Positions 43,069 through 51,400 of a stretch of 64,000 nt of DNA are shown in pieces. Source of the stretch: a virus. The stretch spans positions 1 through 64,000 of IMG/VR virus record IMGVR_UViG_3300045974_000806, one strand, 5' to 3'. A model generated the notes under the pieces. The model was not told where the DNA came from, made no database searches, and saw only the letters and a list, made by a program, of their open reading frames with translations. The first letter of the stretch is position 1. Each line of letters starts with the position of its first letter. The position numbers and the translations under genes are program-made.

Positions 43069-43346
43069 TGCCCCTGTTCACGTTCGTGTGCCCCGACTGC
43101 GGCACGGAGAAGGAAGTCCTGATGAAGGCGTCAGAGCGCGAGACGGAGGTGGTGTGGTGTCCGGACAAGGACTGCGGCCAGGAAGACCCGGAGACGGCCC
43201 CGTCCCGCATGAAGTGGAAGGGCATTGAGGGCGCCACGGTGGTGCGCGCCAACGGCGCCTACAAGTTCCAGTTGATTGACGGCAGCGGCGGCCGGCACAC
43301 GTCCCCCAAGGCGGAAAGCCGCGCCAACCGCCCACGGAGGGCCTGA
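43068..43346 (+). CDS. FmdB-like zinc ribbon protein
   Basis: 92 residues from ATG 43068. The start MPLFTFVCPDCGTEKEVLMK and later WCPDKDCGQED form a CxxC...CxxxxC zinc ribbon with the MPxYxFxCxxCG opening of the FmdB family (putative regulatory zinc ribbons). Basic Ser/Arg C terminus. It may bind nucleic acid; target unknown. Sits between the recombinase and SbcD genes, coupled to both. Confidence 0.78.
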   Translation: MPLFTFVCPDCGTEKEVLMKASERETEVVWCPDKDCGQEDPETAPSRMKWKGIEGATVVRANGAYKFQLIDGSGGRHTSPKAESRANRPRRA

Positions 43347-44317
43347 TGCTCTACTTCAGCGACCTGCACATGCGCCCGGAATCCGAGGACACGTGCTTTG
43401 CGGTGTTGGAAGCCATGCTGGCCGCGGAGGCCCAGACGGGCCACGCGGTGGGCTTCCTGGGTGACTTCTGGCACGTGCGCTACAGCGTGCCCGTCTACCT
43501 GTTGAACCGCGTGCGGGAGACGTTGAAGCGGTTCCGGAACCTCTACATCCTCCCCGGCAACCACGATCAATACGACGTGGCCGGCCGGCACGCGTTGGAG
43601 GTGTTCCAAGACCTGCCCAACGTGCGCGTGTTCAGTGAGCCCACGTGGGACGTCCACACGGGATGCTGGCTGCCCTACCGGAAGCATCCGGAGGAACTGG
43701 CGCGCTGGGTGGCCAACAACCCGCGGCCGGAAGGGTGCCCGGACGTGGCCCACCTCCACCACGGCATTGTGGGCGCGTCCATGAACAACCACGCGGTGGC
43801 CGGCGAGGCGGACGGACTGCATCCGGAAGCCCTCCCGTTTGCGCGCGTCTACTGCGGGCATTGGCACCGGCACCAGACCATTGCCCAGTGCGTCTACGTG
43901 GGCTCCCAGTGGCAGACGCGCTCTGACGAGTCCGGACAGGTCAAGGGCATGGTGATGTCTGACACCGCCGGCTCCGCGGCCACGTCCACGCGGTTCCAGT
44001 TCATCCCGGTGAACCTGGGGCCGGCGTTCCACCGCGTGGAGGCGTTCACGGCGCAAGAGATTGCCGGCATACACGCGGGTGACACGGTGCGCGTGCCTTC
44101 CGGAACCAGCGCCAAGATGGTCAAGGCGCTCACGGACCTGGGCGCGGAGGTGTTCATGGAGCCGGCCGCCCCGGCCCAGGTGGGGCCGCGCCTGGGCGTG
44201 GCTCCGGGCGCCCCGCTGCGCACGCAGGCGGAGAAGTACGTGGGCACGCAGACCCTTCCGGAAGGGTTCACCGCCGCGGACCTGATGGCCGTGTTTGACG
44301 AGGTGGCCAATGGCTGA
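43346..44317 (+). CDS. sbcD: SbcD/Mre11-like nuclease subunit (gp47-like)
   Basis: 323 residues. Calcineurin-like metallophosphoesterase motifs appear in order: DLHMRP (D6, H8), LGDFWH (about 40), PGNHDQYD (about 73), LHHGIVG (about 138) and GHWHRHQ (about 172). These bind two metal ions. With SbcC it forms the Mre11/Rad50-type nuclease that resects DNA ends for recombination-dependent replication. The start overlaps the preceding stop (TGATG). An HNH gene now separates it from the SbcC gene, which normally follows directly. Confidence 0.93.
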   Translation: MLYFSDLHMRPESEDTCFAVLEAMLAAEAQTGHAVGFLGDFWHVRYSVPVYLLNRVRETLKRFRNLYILPGNHDQYDVAGRHALEVFQDLPNVRVFSEPTWDVHTGCWLPYRKHPEELARWVANNPRPEGCPDVAHLHHGIVGASMNNHAVAGEADGLHPEALPFARVYCGHWHRHQTIAQCVYVGSQWQTRSDESGQVKGMVMSDTAGSAATSTRFQFIPVNLGPAFHRVEAFTAQEIAGIHAGDTVRVPSGTSAKMVKALTDLGAEVFMEPAAPAQVGPRLGVAPGAPLRTQAEKYVGTQTLPEGFTAADLMAVFDEVANG

Positions 44318-44852
44318 ACCCGTGGTCTTTGGCGATGATCGGCTTCCTCCCCGTTTCTGGGACAAGGCGGTGGTGGAACCCACGGGGTGCTGGCGCTGGG
44401 ATGCGTCGTGCAACTCCAAGGGCTACGGCCTCTACAGCGTTGGCCAGGGTGTGCTGTGGCTGGCCCACCGTGCGGCGTTCACCGCGCTCCGGGGAGTCAT
44501 TCCGGAAGGGTTGCAGATTGACCACCTGTGCCGGAACAAGCGGTGCGTCAATCCAGACCACCTTGAGGCCGTCACCGCGCAAGTCAACGTGCAGCGCGCC
44601 TCTGCGGCTCCGGAGTCCATTGCGCGCGTTGCTGCCAGGGTTGAAGCACGGACGCACTGCGCGCAGGGCCATCCCCTGTCCGGGGACAACGTGCGTTTGG
44701 TGAAGGACCGCAAGGGCAATGTGTCCCGGCAATGCCGTATCTGCCTGCGCGCCCACAACGTGAAGAAGAGGAAACTGGTGCAGGCTGATCCTGAGAAGCG
44801 GGCCGCCCGTAACGCGTACAGCCGCCAGTATTACAAGGAGCACTCCGCATGA
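44310..44852 (+). CDS. HNH homing endonuclease between SbcD and SbcC
   Basis: 180 residues from ATG 44310, overlapping the SbcD stop by 8 bases. The N terminus CWRWDASCNSKGYGLYSVGQ and LAHRAAFTAL lead to the HNH core IDHLCRNKRCVNPDHLEAV, the classic form in which Cys pairs hold the fold. A C-terminal zinc ribbon (CAQGHPL...CRICLRAHN) and a basic tail complete it. It interrupts the SbcCD operon while keeping tight coupling (next ATG overlaps its stop), typical of a homing gene that has settled without breaking translation. Confidence 0.93.
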   Translation: MAEPVVFGDDRLPPRFWDKAVVEPTGCWRWDASCNSKGYGLYSVGQGVLWLAHRAAFTALRGVIPEGLQIDHLCRNKRCVNPDHLEAVTAQVNVQRASAAPESIARVAARVEARTHCAQGHPLSGDNVRLVKDRKGNVSRQCRICLRAHNVKKRKLVQADPEKRAARNAYSRQYYKEHSA

Positions 44853-46933
44853 AACCCCTTGCGCTCTACATCCAGAACTACGGTTCCTTCTACGGGCGGC
44901 ACCACATCAACCTCGCAGACCGCGGGAACGTGTCCGTCCTGGGCGAGAACTGCGACGACCCGCGGGCCAAGTCCAACGGTTCCGGAAAGTCCACGTGGAG
45001 TGACGCCTGGGACTGGTGTTGGTTCGGGGAGCACCCGCGCGGGGACTCCGCGGACAGCGTGGTGAACGACGAGGCCAAGGCCGGCTGCTGTGTGACCACG
45101 GACCTGTTGGATGACGCCGGCCGGCTCATCCGCGTCACGCGCGTGCGGGAATGCGCCGGCGTGGGGAACGGCCCGCGGCTGTGGGTGGACGGCAAGGAGA
45201 TCACCGCCCTGGACGGCAAGGAGACGCAGCGCCTGATTGAGCAGCACCTGGGCCTGGACCGCACGGTGTTCCACGCCGCGGTGATGTTCGGCCAGGAAGA
45301 CACGTTTAAGTTTGCCGACGCGACGGACGGCCAACGCAAGGACGTGCTGACCCGCATCCTTCCGGAACTGGCGGAGGTGGACGGCTACCTCAAGCGCGTG
45401 GATGACCTGCTGGTGGCCGCCCGCGGAGATGAACAGCGCGCCGCGGTGAAGGCCGGCGCCGCGGATGCCGCCCTGCAATCCATCCAAGGCCAGGACTTTG
45501 ATGGGGCCATCCGGTCCTGGGAAGCGCAGCGCGCGGAGCGCCTGGGCTACCTGGGCGCGCTGTCCAATGAACTGGGTGACCGCGTGTCCGCTGCCCAGGC
45601 CCAGGTGGACCTTGCCCGGAACCTGCCGGCAGTGCCCCCGCCGGTCCCGGTCCCAACCGTCACGCCGGCGCCCCTTCCGGAGTACCAAGCAGCCCAGGAC
45701 GCCGCGGCCCTGGCCTCCCGGGAATCGGAGGCCGCCAGCGCCCGCCGGAACGCGGCCAACAACGCCTTGGTGGAGAAGCAGGTGCTGGCCCGGGAGATTC
45801 AGGCCACCCTCCGCCGGCTGGAAGCGGCCACGGTGGGCCAGTGCTCCCAATGCGGCCAGCCCATCACCAAGGAGCATCTGGCCAAGGAGGTGGCCCTGGC
45901 CAAGGCCCGGTGGGATGCCGTGTGCGTGGAGGGGACCGCGGCCAAGGCCCGTTTCGAGGAAGCCAACCAGCAGGCCCAGGCCGCGGCGGACGCATGGACC
46001 GCGGCCGTGAACCATCACACCGCCCTCCACCGGCAGTGGCTGGACGTGCAGCAGCAGGCCCAGCAGGCCCACGCGGTGGCCCAGGCCACCCGGAACCAGC
46101 AGGTTCAGGCCGCCCAGCGCGCCCAGGACGCCTTCCGCCAAGCCGGCAAGGCGCTCCAACAGGCCCAGGGTGACCTGCAACGCACGCAGCAAGAGGCGGC
46201 CACCCTGGCGCAGGCCACCAACCCGTTCCAGCAGCAGCGCGCCGCCTGGGCCGCCCAGGTGATGTCCGCCCAGGTGGTGCAGGCCACGGAACGCGCCGCG
46301 GTGGACTTCTTCCGGAAGCGCGTCCAGGCCCTTGAGTTCTGGAAGGTGGGCTTTGGGGCAAAGGGCCTGAAGTCTTTCCTGCTGGACGGCAAGGTGGCGG
46401 AGATGGCCGCGGAGGCCAACCGGTGGGTGTCTTTGCTCACCGGCGGGACCACCTGGGTGGAGTTCAGCACGCAGCGGCAGGTGGGCAAGGGGAAGGCCGC
46501 CAAGCTGGTGGAGGACTTCTCCGTGCGCGTGTTCCGGAGCAACCCGGATGGGACCGTCACGCAGCGCAACTACCGGTCATGGAGCGGCGGGGAGAAGTAC
46601 CGCGTTGCGTTGGGCGTGGACTTTGGACTGGCCCGCCTGATCGCCAAGCGCGCCCGGTGCTCCTATGACGTGTTGGTGCTGGATGAACTGTTCCAGCGCA
46701 GCCTGGACGCGACGGGCAAGGACGCGGTGGCGGAACTGCTGCAAGCCCTGGCCCTGGAAAAGAGTTCCATCTTTGTGATTGACCATTCAGAGAACTTGAG
46801 TTACGCCAACCTCTTTGAAACCCGGATGGTGGTGCGGAAGATCGGCCGCCGGTCACGGGTGGTGGATGGGCTGAACTACGGCGTGGAACTCGGACCCGAC
46901 AATTCGCTCACGGCGCATCCGGCGTTCCCATGA
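44849..46933 (+). CDS. sbcC: SbcC/Rad50-like ATPase (gp46-like)
   Basis: 694 residues. Walker A NGSGKSTWSD (about residues 43-52), a Gln-loop region MFGQEDTFKF, a zinc hook CSQCGQPIT (about 332-340) between two coiled-coil arms rich in Ala, Gln and Glu, the ABC signature WSGGEKYRVALG (about 577-588) and Walker B VLVLDELFQ (about 608-616) with an H-loop IDHSE. The arms are short compared with cellular Rad50 (total usually over 1,000 residues), as in T4 gp46. Works with SbcD on DNA ends. Confidence 0.94.
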   Translation: MKPLALYIQNYGSFYGRHHINLADRGNVSVLGENCDDPRAKSNGSGKSTWSDAWDWCWFGEHPRGDSADSVVNDEAKAGCCVTTDLLDDAGRLIRVTRVRECAGVGNGPRLWVDGKEITALDGKETQRLIEQHLGLDRTVFHAAVMFGQEDTFKFADATDGQRKDVLTRILPELAEVDGYLKRVDDLLVAARGDEQRAAVKAGAADAALQSIQGQDFDGAIRSWEAQRAERLGYLGALSNELGDRVSAAQAQVDLARNLPAVPPPVPVPTVTPAPLPEYQAAQDAAALASRESEAASARRNAANNALVEKQVLAREIQATLRRLEAATVGQCSQCGQPITKEHLAKEVALAKARWDAVCVEGTAAKARFEEANQQAQAAADAWTAAVNHHTALHRQWLDVQQQAQQAHAVAQATRNQQVQAAQRAQDAFRQAGKALQQAQGDLQRTQQEAATLAQATNPFQQQRAAWAAQVMSAQVVQATERAAVDFFRKRVQALEFWKVGFGAKGLKSFLLDGKVAEMAAEANRWVSLLTGGTTWVEFSTQRQVGKGKAAKLVEDFSVRVFRSNPDGTVTQRNYRSWSGGEKYRVALGVDFGLARLIAKRARCSYDVLVLDELFQRSLDATGKDAVAELLQALALEKSSIFVIDHSENLSYANLFETRMVVRKIGRRSRVVDGLNYGVELGPDNSLTAHPAFP

Positions 46934-47469
46934 GGTTTGTAATGTTTCCGGATGGCGTTGAGTGGCGCACAGTCAGAGGGTTCCCAACCTACCGGGTGAC
47001 GGCGGATGGTGAGGTGTGGAGCTACCACAAACACTCCGCTGGTGATGGCTGGAAACGATTGACAGCGTGTCCGGATTCCGGAGGTTACATGGTGGTGGGA
47101 CTGACGCGCGGTGGGCGGTACGGCGAGGCTTCCGGAAAGAAGACCACCTGCAAGGTGCACCGGTTGGTGTTGCAGGCGTTCCGTGGTCCGTGCCCACGCG
47201 GTTACGAGGCGCGGCACTTTCCGGACTTTTCAAAGGACAACAACCGTTTGGACAACCTTGCTTGGGCGCCCCCGGAAGTGAACCAAGCGGAGCGAAAGCT
47301 GGCCAGGGGCGAACATTCAGGCCGGGCCAAGCTCACGGAGGCGGACGTGCGGGAGATGCGCCGGCTCCGGAATGCCGGCATGCTTTTGCGGGAACTGGCG
47401 GAGAAGTTTGGCGTCAACACGCGGACCACATGGTGCGCGGTCACCGGCAAGACATGGAGTCATCTGTGA
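46930..47469 (+). CDS. HNH endonuclease with NUMOD4-like start and HTH end
   Basis: 179 residues, ATG overlapping the SbcC stop. VEWRTVRGFPTYRVTADGEV is a NUMOD4-type opening, KVHRLVLQAFRG and RHFPDFSKDNNRLDNLAWA form the HNH core (the usual H-x-D/N variation appears as RHFPDFS), and the last 60 residues (AKLTEADVREMRRLRNAG, LRELAEKFGVNTRT) are a helix-turn-helix that likely gives site specificity. Third HNH gene of the window, and the second next to SbcC. Confidence 0.9.
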   Translation: MRFVMFPDGVEWRTVRGFPTYRVTADGEVWSYHKHSAGDGWKRLTACPDSGGYMVVGLTRGGRYGEASGKKTTCKVHRLVLQAFRGPCPRGYEARHFPDFSKDNNRLDNLAWAPPEVNQAERKLARGEHSGRAKLTEADVREMRRLRNAGMLLRELAEKFGVNTRTTWCAVTGKTWSHL

Positions 47470-47864
47470 ACAGCGGCATGAACAGGCAGCAACGCAGGGC
47501 GACGGCAGCACAGCATCCTACCTATTGGAGATTGACCCCGCTTTTCCAGGGTGAGGACGGCAAGCTGGTGGAGGGCGGCCAGAACTACGTCATCCACACC
47601 GCGCCCAACAACATGGTGGTGGTGCAGGTCCCCACGGATGCATGCACCGTGGAGATGGCCCAGCGCACGGAGCGGGAACTGATGGACAAGCTGCAACGGG
47701 ACGTCATTGTGACGTCGGACAACGTGAAGTTCATGAAGGTGGAGCCGGTGGACCGCGCGGAGATCGCGGAACTGCTCAAGGCGGACAACGGGGAGGGTGC
47801 CATGAAGGAAGCCATGCGCGAGTCCCCCACCCCACCCCAGGGGACGCCGGCGGTGCCCAAGTGA
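47466..47864 (+). CDS. small hypothetical phage protein with MNRQQRR-type start
   Basis: 132 residues from GTG 47466 (GGAG at 47456-47459, six bases upstream; overlaps previous stop as GTGA); ATG 47478 is an alternative start. The opening MNRQQRRATA resembles many small phage proteins of unknown role. The body is mixed (NYVIHTAPNNMVVVQVP; ERELMDKLQRDVIVTSDNV). The next gene starts by GTGA overlap. Function unknown. Confidence 0.72.
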   Translation: MNSGMNRQQRRATAAQHPTYWRLTPLFQGEDGKLVEGGQNYVIHTAPNNMVVVQVPTDACTVEMAQRTERELMDKLQRDVIVTSDNVKFMKVEPVDRAEIAELLKADNGEGAMKEAMRESPTPPQGTPAVPK

Positions 47865-48460
47865 CCCGCCGCAGCCGCACCGCTCTTCCGGAACCGTCCG
47901 TGATGGTCATGGGCGTGGACACCGCCATTGCCAACGTGGGCTGGTGCGTGGCGCGCATGACGTCCACGGCCCTGGCGCCCGTGGCCATGGGCGTCATCCG
48001 GACGCAGCCCAACGCAAAGAAGCTGGGCATCCGCGTGGGTGATGACGACTGGGCACGTTCCAAGACGATTGCCCACGCCCTGCGGGAGGTGGTGAAGCAG
48101 CACCGCCCGCACATCCTGGCGGTGGAGGCGTGGAGCCCCCCACGCAACGCCGCGGCCGTGGGCAAGATTGGCCGCGTGTTCGGCGTGCTGGTGGACATGA
48201 GCCTCACGGATGACCTTCCGGTGCTGCACGCCACGCCGCAAGAGATCAAGAAGGCGGTGACGGGCAAGGCCAGCGCGGAGAAGGGCGAGGTGATTGCCGC
48301 GTTGGAAGAGATGTTCCCCGGCACCCTGGCCCTGGTGCATCATCTGCCCGCCGGCGTGCATGAACACGCGTTTGACGCCCTGGGCGCGCTGGTGACGTGC
48401 TGGGAGAACGAACCCATGAAGGTGCTGCGGCAGGTGACCGCCATCCGGGCGGGGAGGTGA
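47861..48460 (+). CDS. ruvC: RuvC-like Holliday junction resolvase
   Basis: 199 residues from GTG 47861; an in-frame extension into the previous gene is rejected. RNase H-fold motifs: VMGVDTAIANVGWCV (catalytic Asp about 20), HILAVEAWSP (Glu about 89), the PQEIKKAVTGKASAEKGEV stretch typical of RuvC, and HEHAFDALGALV (His 169 and Asp 172 as metal ligands). It would resolve junctions made by recombination and replication, trimming DNA before packaging. Follows the recombination genes in order. Confidence 0.88.
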   Translation: MTRRSRTALPEPSVMVMGVDTAIANVGWCVARMTSTALAPVAMGVIRTQPNAKKLGIRVGDDDWARSKTIAHALREVVKQHRPHILAVEAWSPPRNAAAVGKIGRVFGVLVDMSLTDDLPVLHATPQEIKKAVTGKASAEKGEVIAALEEMFPGTLALVHHLPAGVHEHAFDALGALVTCWENEPMKVLRQVTAIRAGR

Positions 48461-48463
48461 GCC

Positions 48464-48829
48464 GTGTTGATCCTTGTGACCAAACAGACGGTGCTGATGG
48501 ACGTGAGCCGGCTGATGATTGAGCGGCTTGCCCGCGCGTTGCGCGTGGAGCCATCCCTGGTGAAGGTGAACTGGGTGCAGGAAAACGGCAGCATCTCTCC
48601 GCGCATTGACGTGGAATTGCCGCCCATCATCCCGCCGGCGGACGTGGACGTGACTGACCCGGTGGCCATGGCGGCGTGGGAGGCCGGCAACGCGGACCTC
48701 CCGGGCATCTATGACTTCCTGAAGGCCCGCGGCATCGACAATCCGGAGGCCATCATCAAGCACCAAGTGGCCGTGTCCATGGCGGACTTGAAGGCCCGGA
48801 TGGGAGCGTTCCGGAAGGTGGCGGCATGA
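48464..48829 (+). CDS. hypothetical protein between resolvase and 48826 gene
   Basis: 121 residues, GTG 48464 start, 3 bases after the resolvase stop. A basic-hydrophobic N-terminal region (LIERLARALRVE region) is followed by PPIIPPADVDVTDP and an acidic/helical end (IYDFLKARGIDNPEAI). The end overlaps the next start. No family recognised. Confidence 0.72.
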   Translation: MLILVTKQTVLMDVSRLMIERLARALRVEPSLVKVNWVQENGSISPRIDVELPPIIPPADVDVTDPVAMAAWEAGNADLPGIYDFLKARGIDNPEAIIKHQVAVSMADLKARMGAFRKVAA

Positions 48830-49482
48830 GCCCGGCAAAGAAGAAGGTGGCCCGCAAGGCCATCACGGTTCCGGAAGTGAAGCTGACCACCGCACAGCGG
48901 CGGGAACTGCGCAGCAAGCTGTTGCTGCTCTACATCTCCGCCGTCACCAAGCCCATGTTGCCGGACCTGTTGCGGCGTGCGGAGTTCCAGGGACTGCCCA
49001 TCAAAACGGTGGAGGACTGGAAGTACGAGGACCGGTGGGAGGAACAACGCAAGGCGTTCCAGGCCAGCCTGTTTGCCCAGGTGAAGACCCGCATTGGGGA
49101 CCGCCTTGCGCAGACCACGTTGCAGATGCTGGAAGAACTGGCCCCCATCAAGGACCGCCTGATTGCCCGCTTGGCCACGGAGACGTTTGACGACCTGTCC
49201 GCGGACAAGCTGTTGAAGGCGTTTTGCACCGTGCTGGAACTCCAAGCGCGGCTCACGGAACAGGCCGTTGGGCTCATCACCCCGACGCAAGGAACACAAG
49301 AGGCACCCCATGATGCAAGCATTCCAAGCCCTGTTGTCGCTTCCGGAATCACCGACCTCACCGTTGACGAAGCGCGCGAGGCGGCGTTCGCCATCATGCG
49401 CCGCCGGCGTGAGGCCGCGTTCAACGCCGCCAAGCCTGCGGGGGGAACGGGACCCAATGGTGCGCCTCACGGCCCTGGATGA
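48826..49482 (+). CDS. small terminase-like or DNA-binding protein (tentative)
   Basis: 218 residues, ATG overlapping the previous stop. The basic start (SPAKKKVARKAITVPEV), a helix-rich core with WKYEDRWEEQRKAF and a Pro/Gly C terminus recall small terminase subunits and other phage HTH proteins, where a W...W pattern follows the first helix pair. The resemblance is weak; no large terminase lies near. Overlaps the next gene's start by 26 bases. Could be any helical DNA-binding protein. Confidence 0.6.
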   Translation: MSPAKKKVARKAITVPEVKLTTAQRRELRSKLLLLYISAVTKPMLPDLLRRAEFQGLPIKTVEDWKYEDRWEEQRKAFQASLFAQVKTRIGDRLAQTTLQMLEELAPIKDRLIARLATETFDDLSADKLLKAFCTVLELQARLTEQAVGLITPTQGTQEAPHDASIPSPVVASGITDLTVDEAREAAFAIMRRRREAAFNAAKPAGGTGPNGAPHGPG

Positions 49483-49678
49483 CTTCCTGTGGGCGTCCAT
49501 GGGTGAGGCCATGAACCGGGCCGCCGCCAAGGGCGCCACGCCGCGGGAACTCATGGTGGCGCTCCACGCGGTGTTCCTGCGCGCGGCTCACTCCCAGCCG
49601 GAGGCCACCCTGGACAGCACGCTGCAAACGGGAATCGAGTACCACCGCGCCGTCTACCTCGCTCCGGAAAGGGTCTAA
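49457..49678 (+). CDS. small helical protein
   Basis: 73 residues from ATG 49457, inside the 3' end of the previous gene (26 bases, different frame). A longer in-frame reading would overlap that gene by 200 bases and is not favoured. FLWASMGEAMNRAAAKGATP and ELMVALHAVFLRAA suggest a helical domain. Function unknown; it lies just before the clamp-like gene. Confidence 0.65.
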   Translation: MVRLTALDDFLWASMGEAMNRAAAKGATPRELMVALHAVFLRAAHSQPEATLDSTLQTGIEYHRAVYLAPERV

Positions 49679-49681
49679 CCC

Positions 49682-50803
49682 ATGCTGCTGCGTGAGGCGT
49701 TGTTGCGGGCGGCCCCGTTCGCCGCGGAAGAGGGACCCCTGGCCCACGTGGTGGTGGTGCCGGCGGTGTTCCTGGCCCATCACCCGGTGGAGTTCGTGGG
49801 CGCCCACGCGCTCCCCTTTGAGCCGGCCCGCGTCCAGGCCACCAACGGGACCACCGGTGTGATCATCCCGCTGGACCCGGGCACGGACGTCCCCTACGTG
49901 GCCATGCACGCCGGCGCGCTCAAGAAGGTGCTCCAACTGCTGCCCAAGGGCGCGGACTTCACGCTGGCGCCCCTGGGCCACAACGTGGCGGTGTCCTGGG
50001 ACGGGACCGGCTGTTCCGTGGCCGCCCTTCCGGACCCTGGCGCCGCGTTGCCGCCCCTCAAGCTGCCCGGGCAGATGCGCGCGGTGCTCCCCCAGACGCT
50101 CCGGAGCATGCACCGCGTGCTGCATTGCGCCATTGAGGACCCGGACAGGCCGCTGCTGGGCAACGTCCACCTCACGCCCTGGTGGGCGGAGGCCACGGAC
50201 CAAAACCGCGTGGCCAGGACCACGCATGCTGGACTGGTGCCGCACGGGATGCTGGTGCCCCCGGACCTGTTCCGGACATGGAAAGACCCGGGCGTCCTGG
50301 GCGTGTCCATGGCCACCGTGGGTGACACGCTGTGGGTGCAGATTGGAGAGGAACTGCGGCACGCCAAGGTGGGCCTGGACGCGGACTTCTTCAACCTTGA
50401 CCCGTTGCTGGTGGAGGCCCCGTGCTTCCGCGCCCAGGTGCTGGGGCCGGCCATGGTGGATGCCATCAAGCGCGCGGCAAAGACGTCCCCCATCAACGTG
50501 CTTGAACTGGTGTTTGGCCCGGGCGCGTGCAGCGTGGCCGGCCTCACCGCGGACGGTGACCCCAGCGCCCGGGAGGTGATTCCCACCGTGGGGAACGCCG
50601 GGGACGTCACGGTGCGCATGACTCTCCGCGCCAGCTATGTGCGGGACGCGGTGACCGCGGCGGTGGACAAGGGCAAGGAGTCCATTGTCCTGAAGTACCT
50701 GCACGCCAGCGCGCCCCTGCGCGTGGAGCGCGGCCCGTTCTCTGAAATGGTTTGGCCCCTGTTCATTCCGGAAGTAGGAGGCACCAATGCAAAGGACGCT
50801 TGA
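49682..50803 (+). CDS. dnaN: DNA polymerase sliding clamp, beta-like
   Basis: 373 residues, close to the 366 of E. coli DnaN. The motif pattern of the second domain (RPLLGNVHLTPWW then ATDQNRVARTTHAG) matches the DnaN phrase 'R-x-L-x-G-V...ATDG-x-R-L-A', and the C terminus (IVLKYLHASAPLRVERGP, MVWPLFI) resembles the last strands of beta (vimPm). It would tether the family A polymerase to DNA. Overlaps the next gene's start by 17 bases. Assignment is by motif resemblance and domain size. Confidence 0.78.
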   Translation: MLLREALLRAAPFAAEEGPLAHVVVVPAVFLAHHPVEFVGAHALPFEPARVQATNGTTGVIIPLDPGTDVPYVAMHAGALKKVLQLLPKGADFTLAPLGHNVAVSWDGTGCSVAALPDPGAALPPLKLPGQMRAVLPQTLRSMHRVLHCAIEDPDRPLLGNVHLTPWWAEATDQNRVARTTHAGLVPHGMLVPPDLFRTWKDPGVLGVSMATVGDTLWVQIGEELRHAKVGLDADFFNLDPLLVEAPCFRAQVLGPAMVDAIKRAAKTSPINVLELVFGPGACSVAGLTADGDPSAREVIPTVGNAGDVTVRMTLRASYVRDAVTAAVDKGKESIVLKYLHASAPLRVERGPFSEMVWPLFIPEVGGTNAKDA

Positions 50804-51305
50804 GGTGGCGCTGACCCAGTTGGACGTGGTGGAGGCCACCGGCAACAATGATGGCGTGCCGGCCGTGCGCTACAACCGCGGGGAGTGTGTCCCCTGGTGC
50901 GCCGCGTTCGCGCTCTACTGTAACGCCAACAGTATGGACGCCAAGGTGGTGCGCACCGACAAGGAATGGTGGGCGCTGCGCGCGGTGCAGGCGTTCGAGG
51001 ACGAGATGCGCAACCGTGGCTGGTGGTTCAGCCGGATGGCCAGCCTGAAGCCCCAGGCCAATGACCTCATCTTCTTTGGGGACCGCGGCGCATCGGACGC
51101 GTCATTCACCGGCCGGCACATGGGCGTGATTGAGCGCGTGGAGACGCACGTGTCCAGCCTCAACCTGCCATCCACGGCCTGGATGGTGATCCACACCGTG
51201 GAGGGCAACCTGGGCAACCGCGTGCAGCGCGTGGTCCACGACCTGTCCAACCCAAAGACCTCCGCACGCATCACGGGCTACGCGCACTTCCCAGCCTCCC
51301 CGTGA
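50787..51305 (+). CDS. CHAP-type cysteine peptidase, probable endolysin
   Basis: 172 residues. GECVPWCAAFALYCNAN carries the likely nucleophile C38, with H111 in FTGRHMGVIERVE and a downstream TVEGNLGNRV, the CHAP/NlpC-P60 order (Cys, His, polar). CHAP domains cleave peptidoglycan cross-bridges. No signal peptide or SAR anchor is visible, so export would rely on a holin. It overlaps the clamp gene by 17 bases, far from the other lysis candidate at 57810. Could also be a DNA-ejection or assembly peptidase. Confidence 0.83.
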   Translation: MQRTLEVALTQLDVVEATGNNDGVPAVRYNRGECVPWCAAFALYCNANSMDAKVVRTDKEWWALRAVQAFEDEMRNRGWWFSRMASLKPQANDLIFFGDRGASDASFTGRHMGVIERVETHVSSLNLPSTAWMVIHTVEGNLGNRVQRVVHDLSNPKTSARITGYAHFPASP

Positions 51306-51309
51306 TCTT

Positions 51310-51351
51310 GTGCTTTCTGTCCTTGACGCAATCTTGCCGTATCTGGTAACC
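51310..51351 (+). promoter_or_regulatory. regulatory gap before the 51401 gene
   Basis: GTGCTTTCTGTC at 51310-51321 resembles the leader element found at 55915 and 60368 (one mismatch in 12). TTGACG follows at 51323-51328, overlapping by one base the 13-bp element GCAATCTTGCCGT (51328-51340). A -10 hexamer at the right distance is poor (GTAACC at 51346-51351). The gap separates the replication block from the accessory genes. Confidence 0.35.
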
Positions 51352-51400
51352 CTGACCAACCCGCGTGCGCGTGATGCGCATGCACCTTGAGGAGTGTCCT

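Noticed and set aside
48826-49482. Firm small terminase call
   Set aside because: Only a weak Trp and helix pattern; no large terminase next to it. Listed as tentative.
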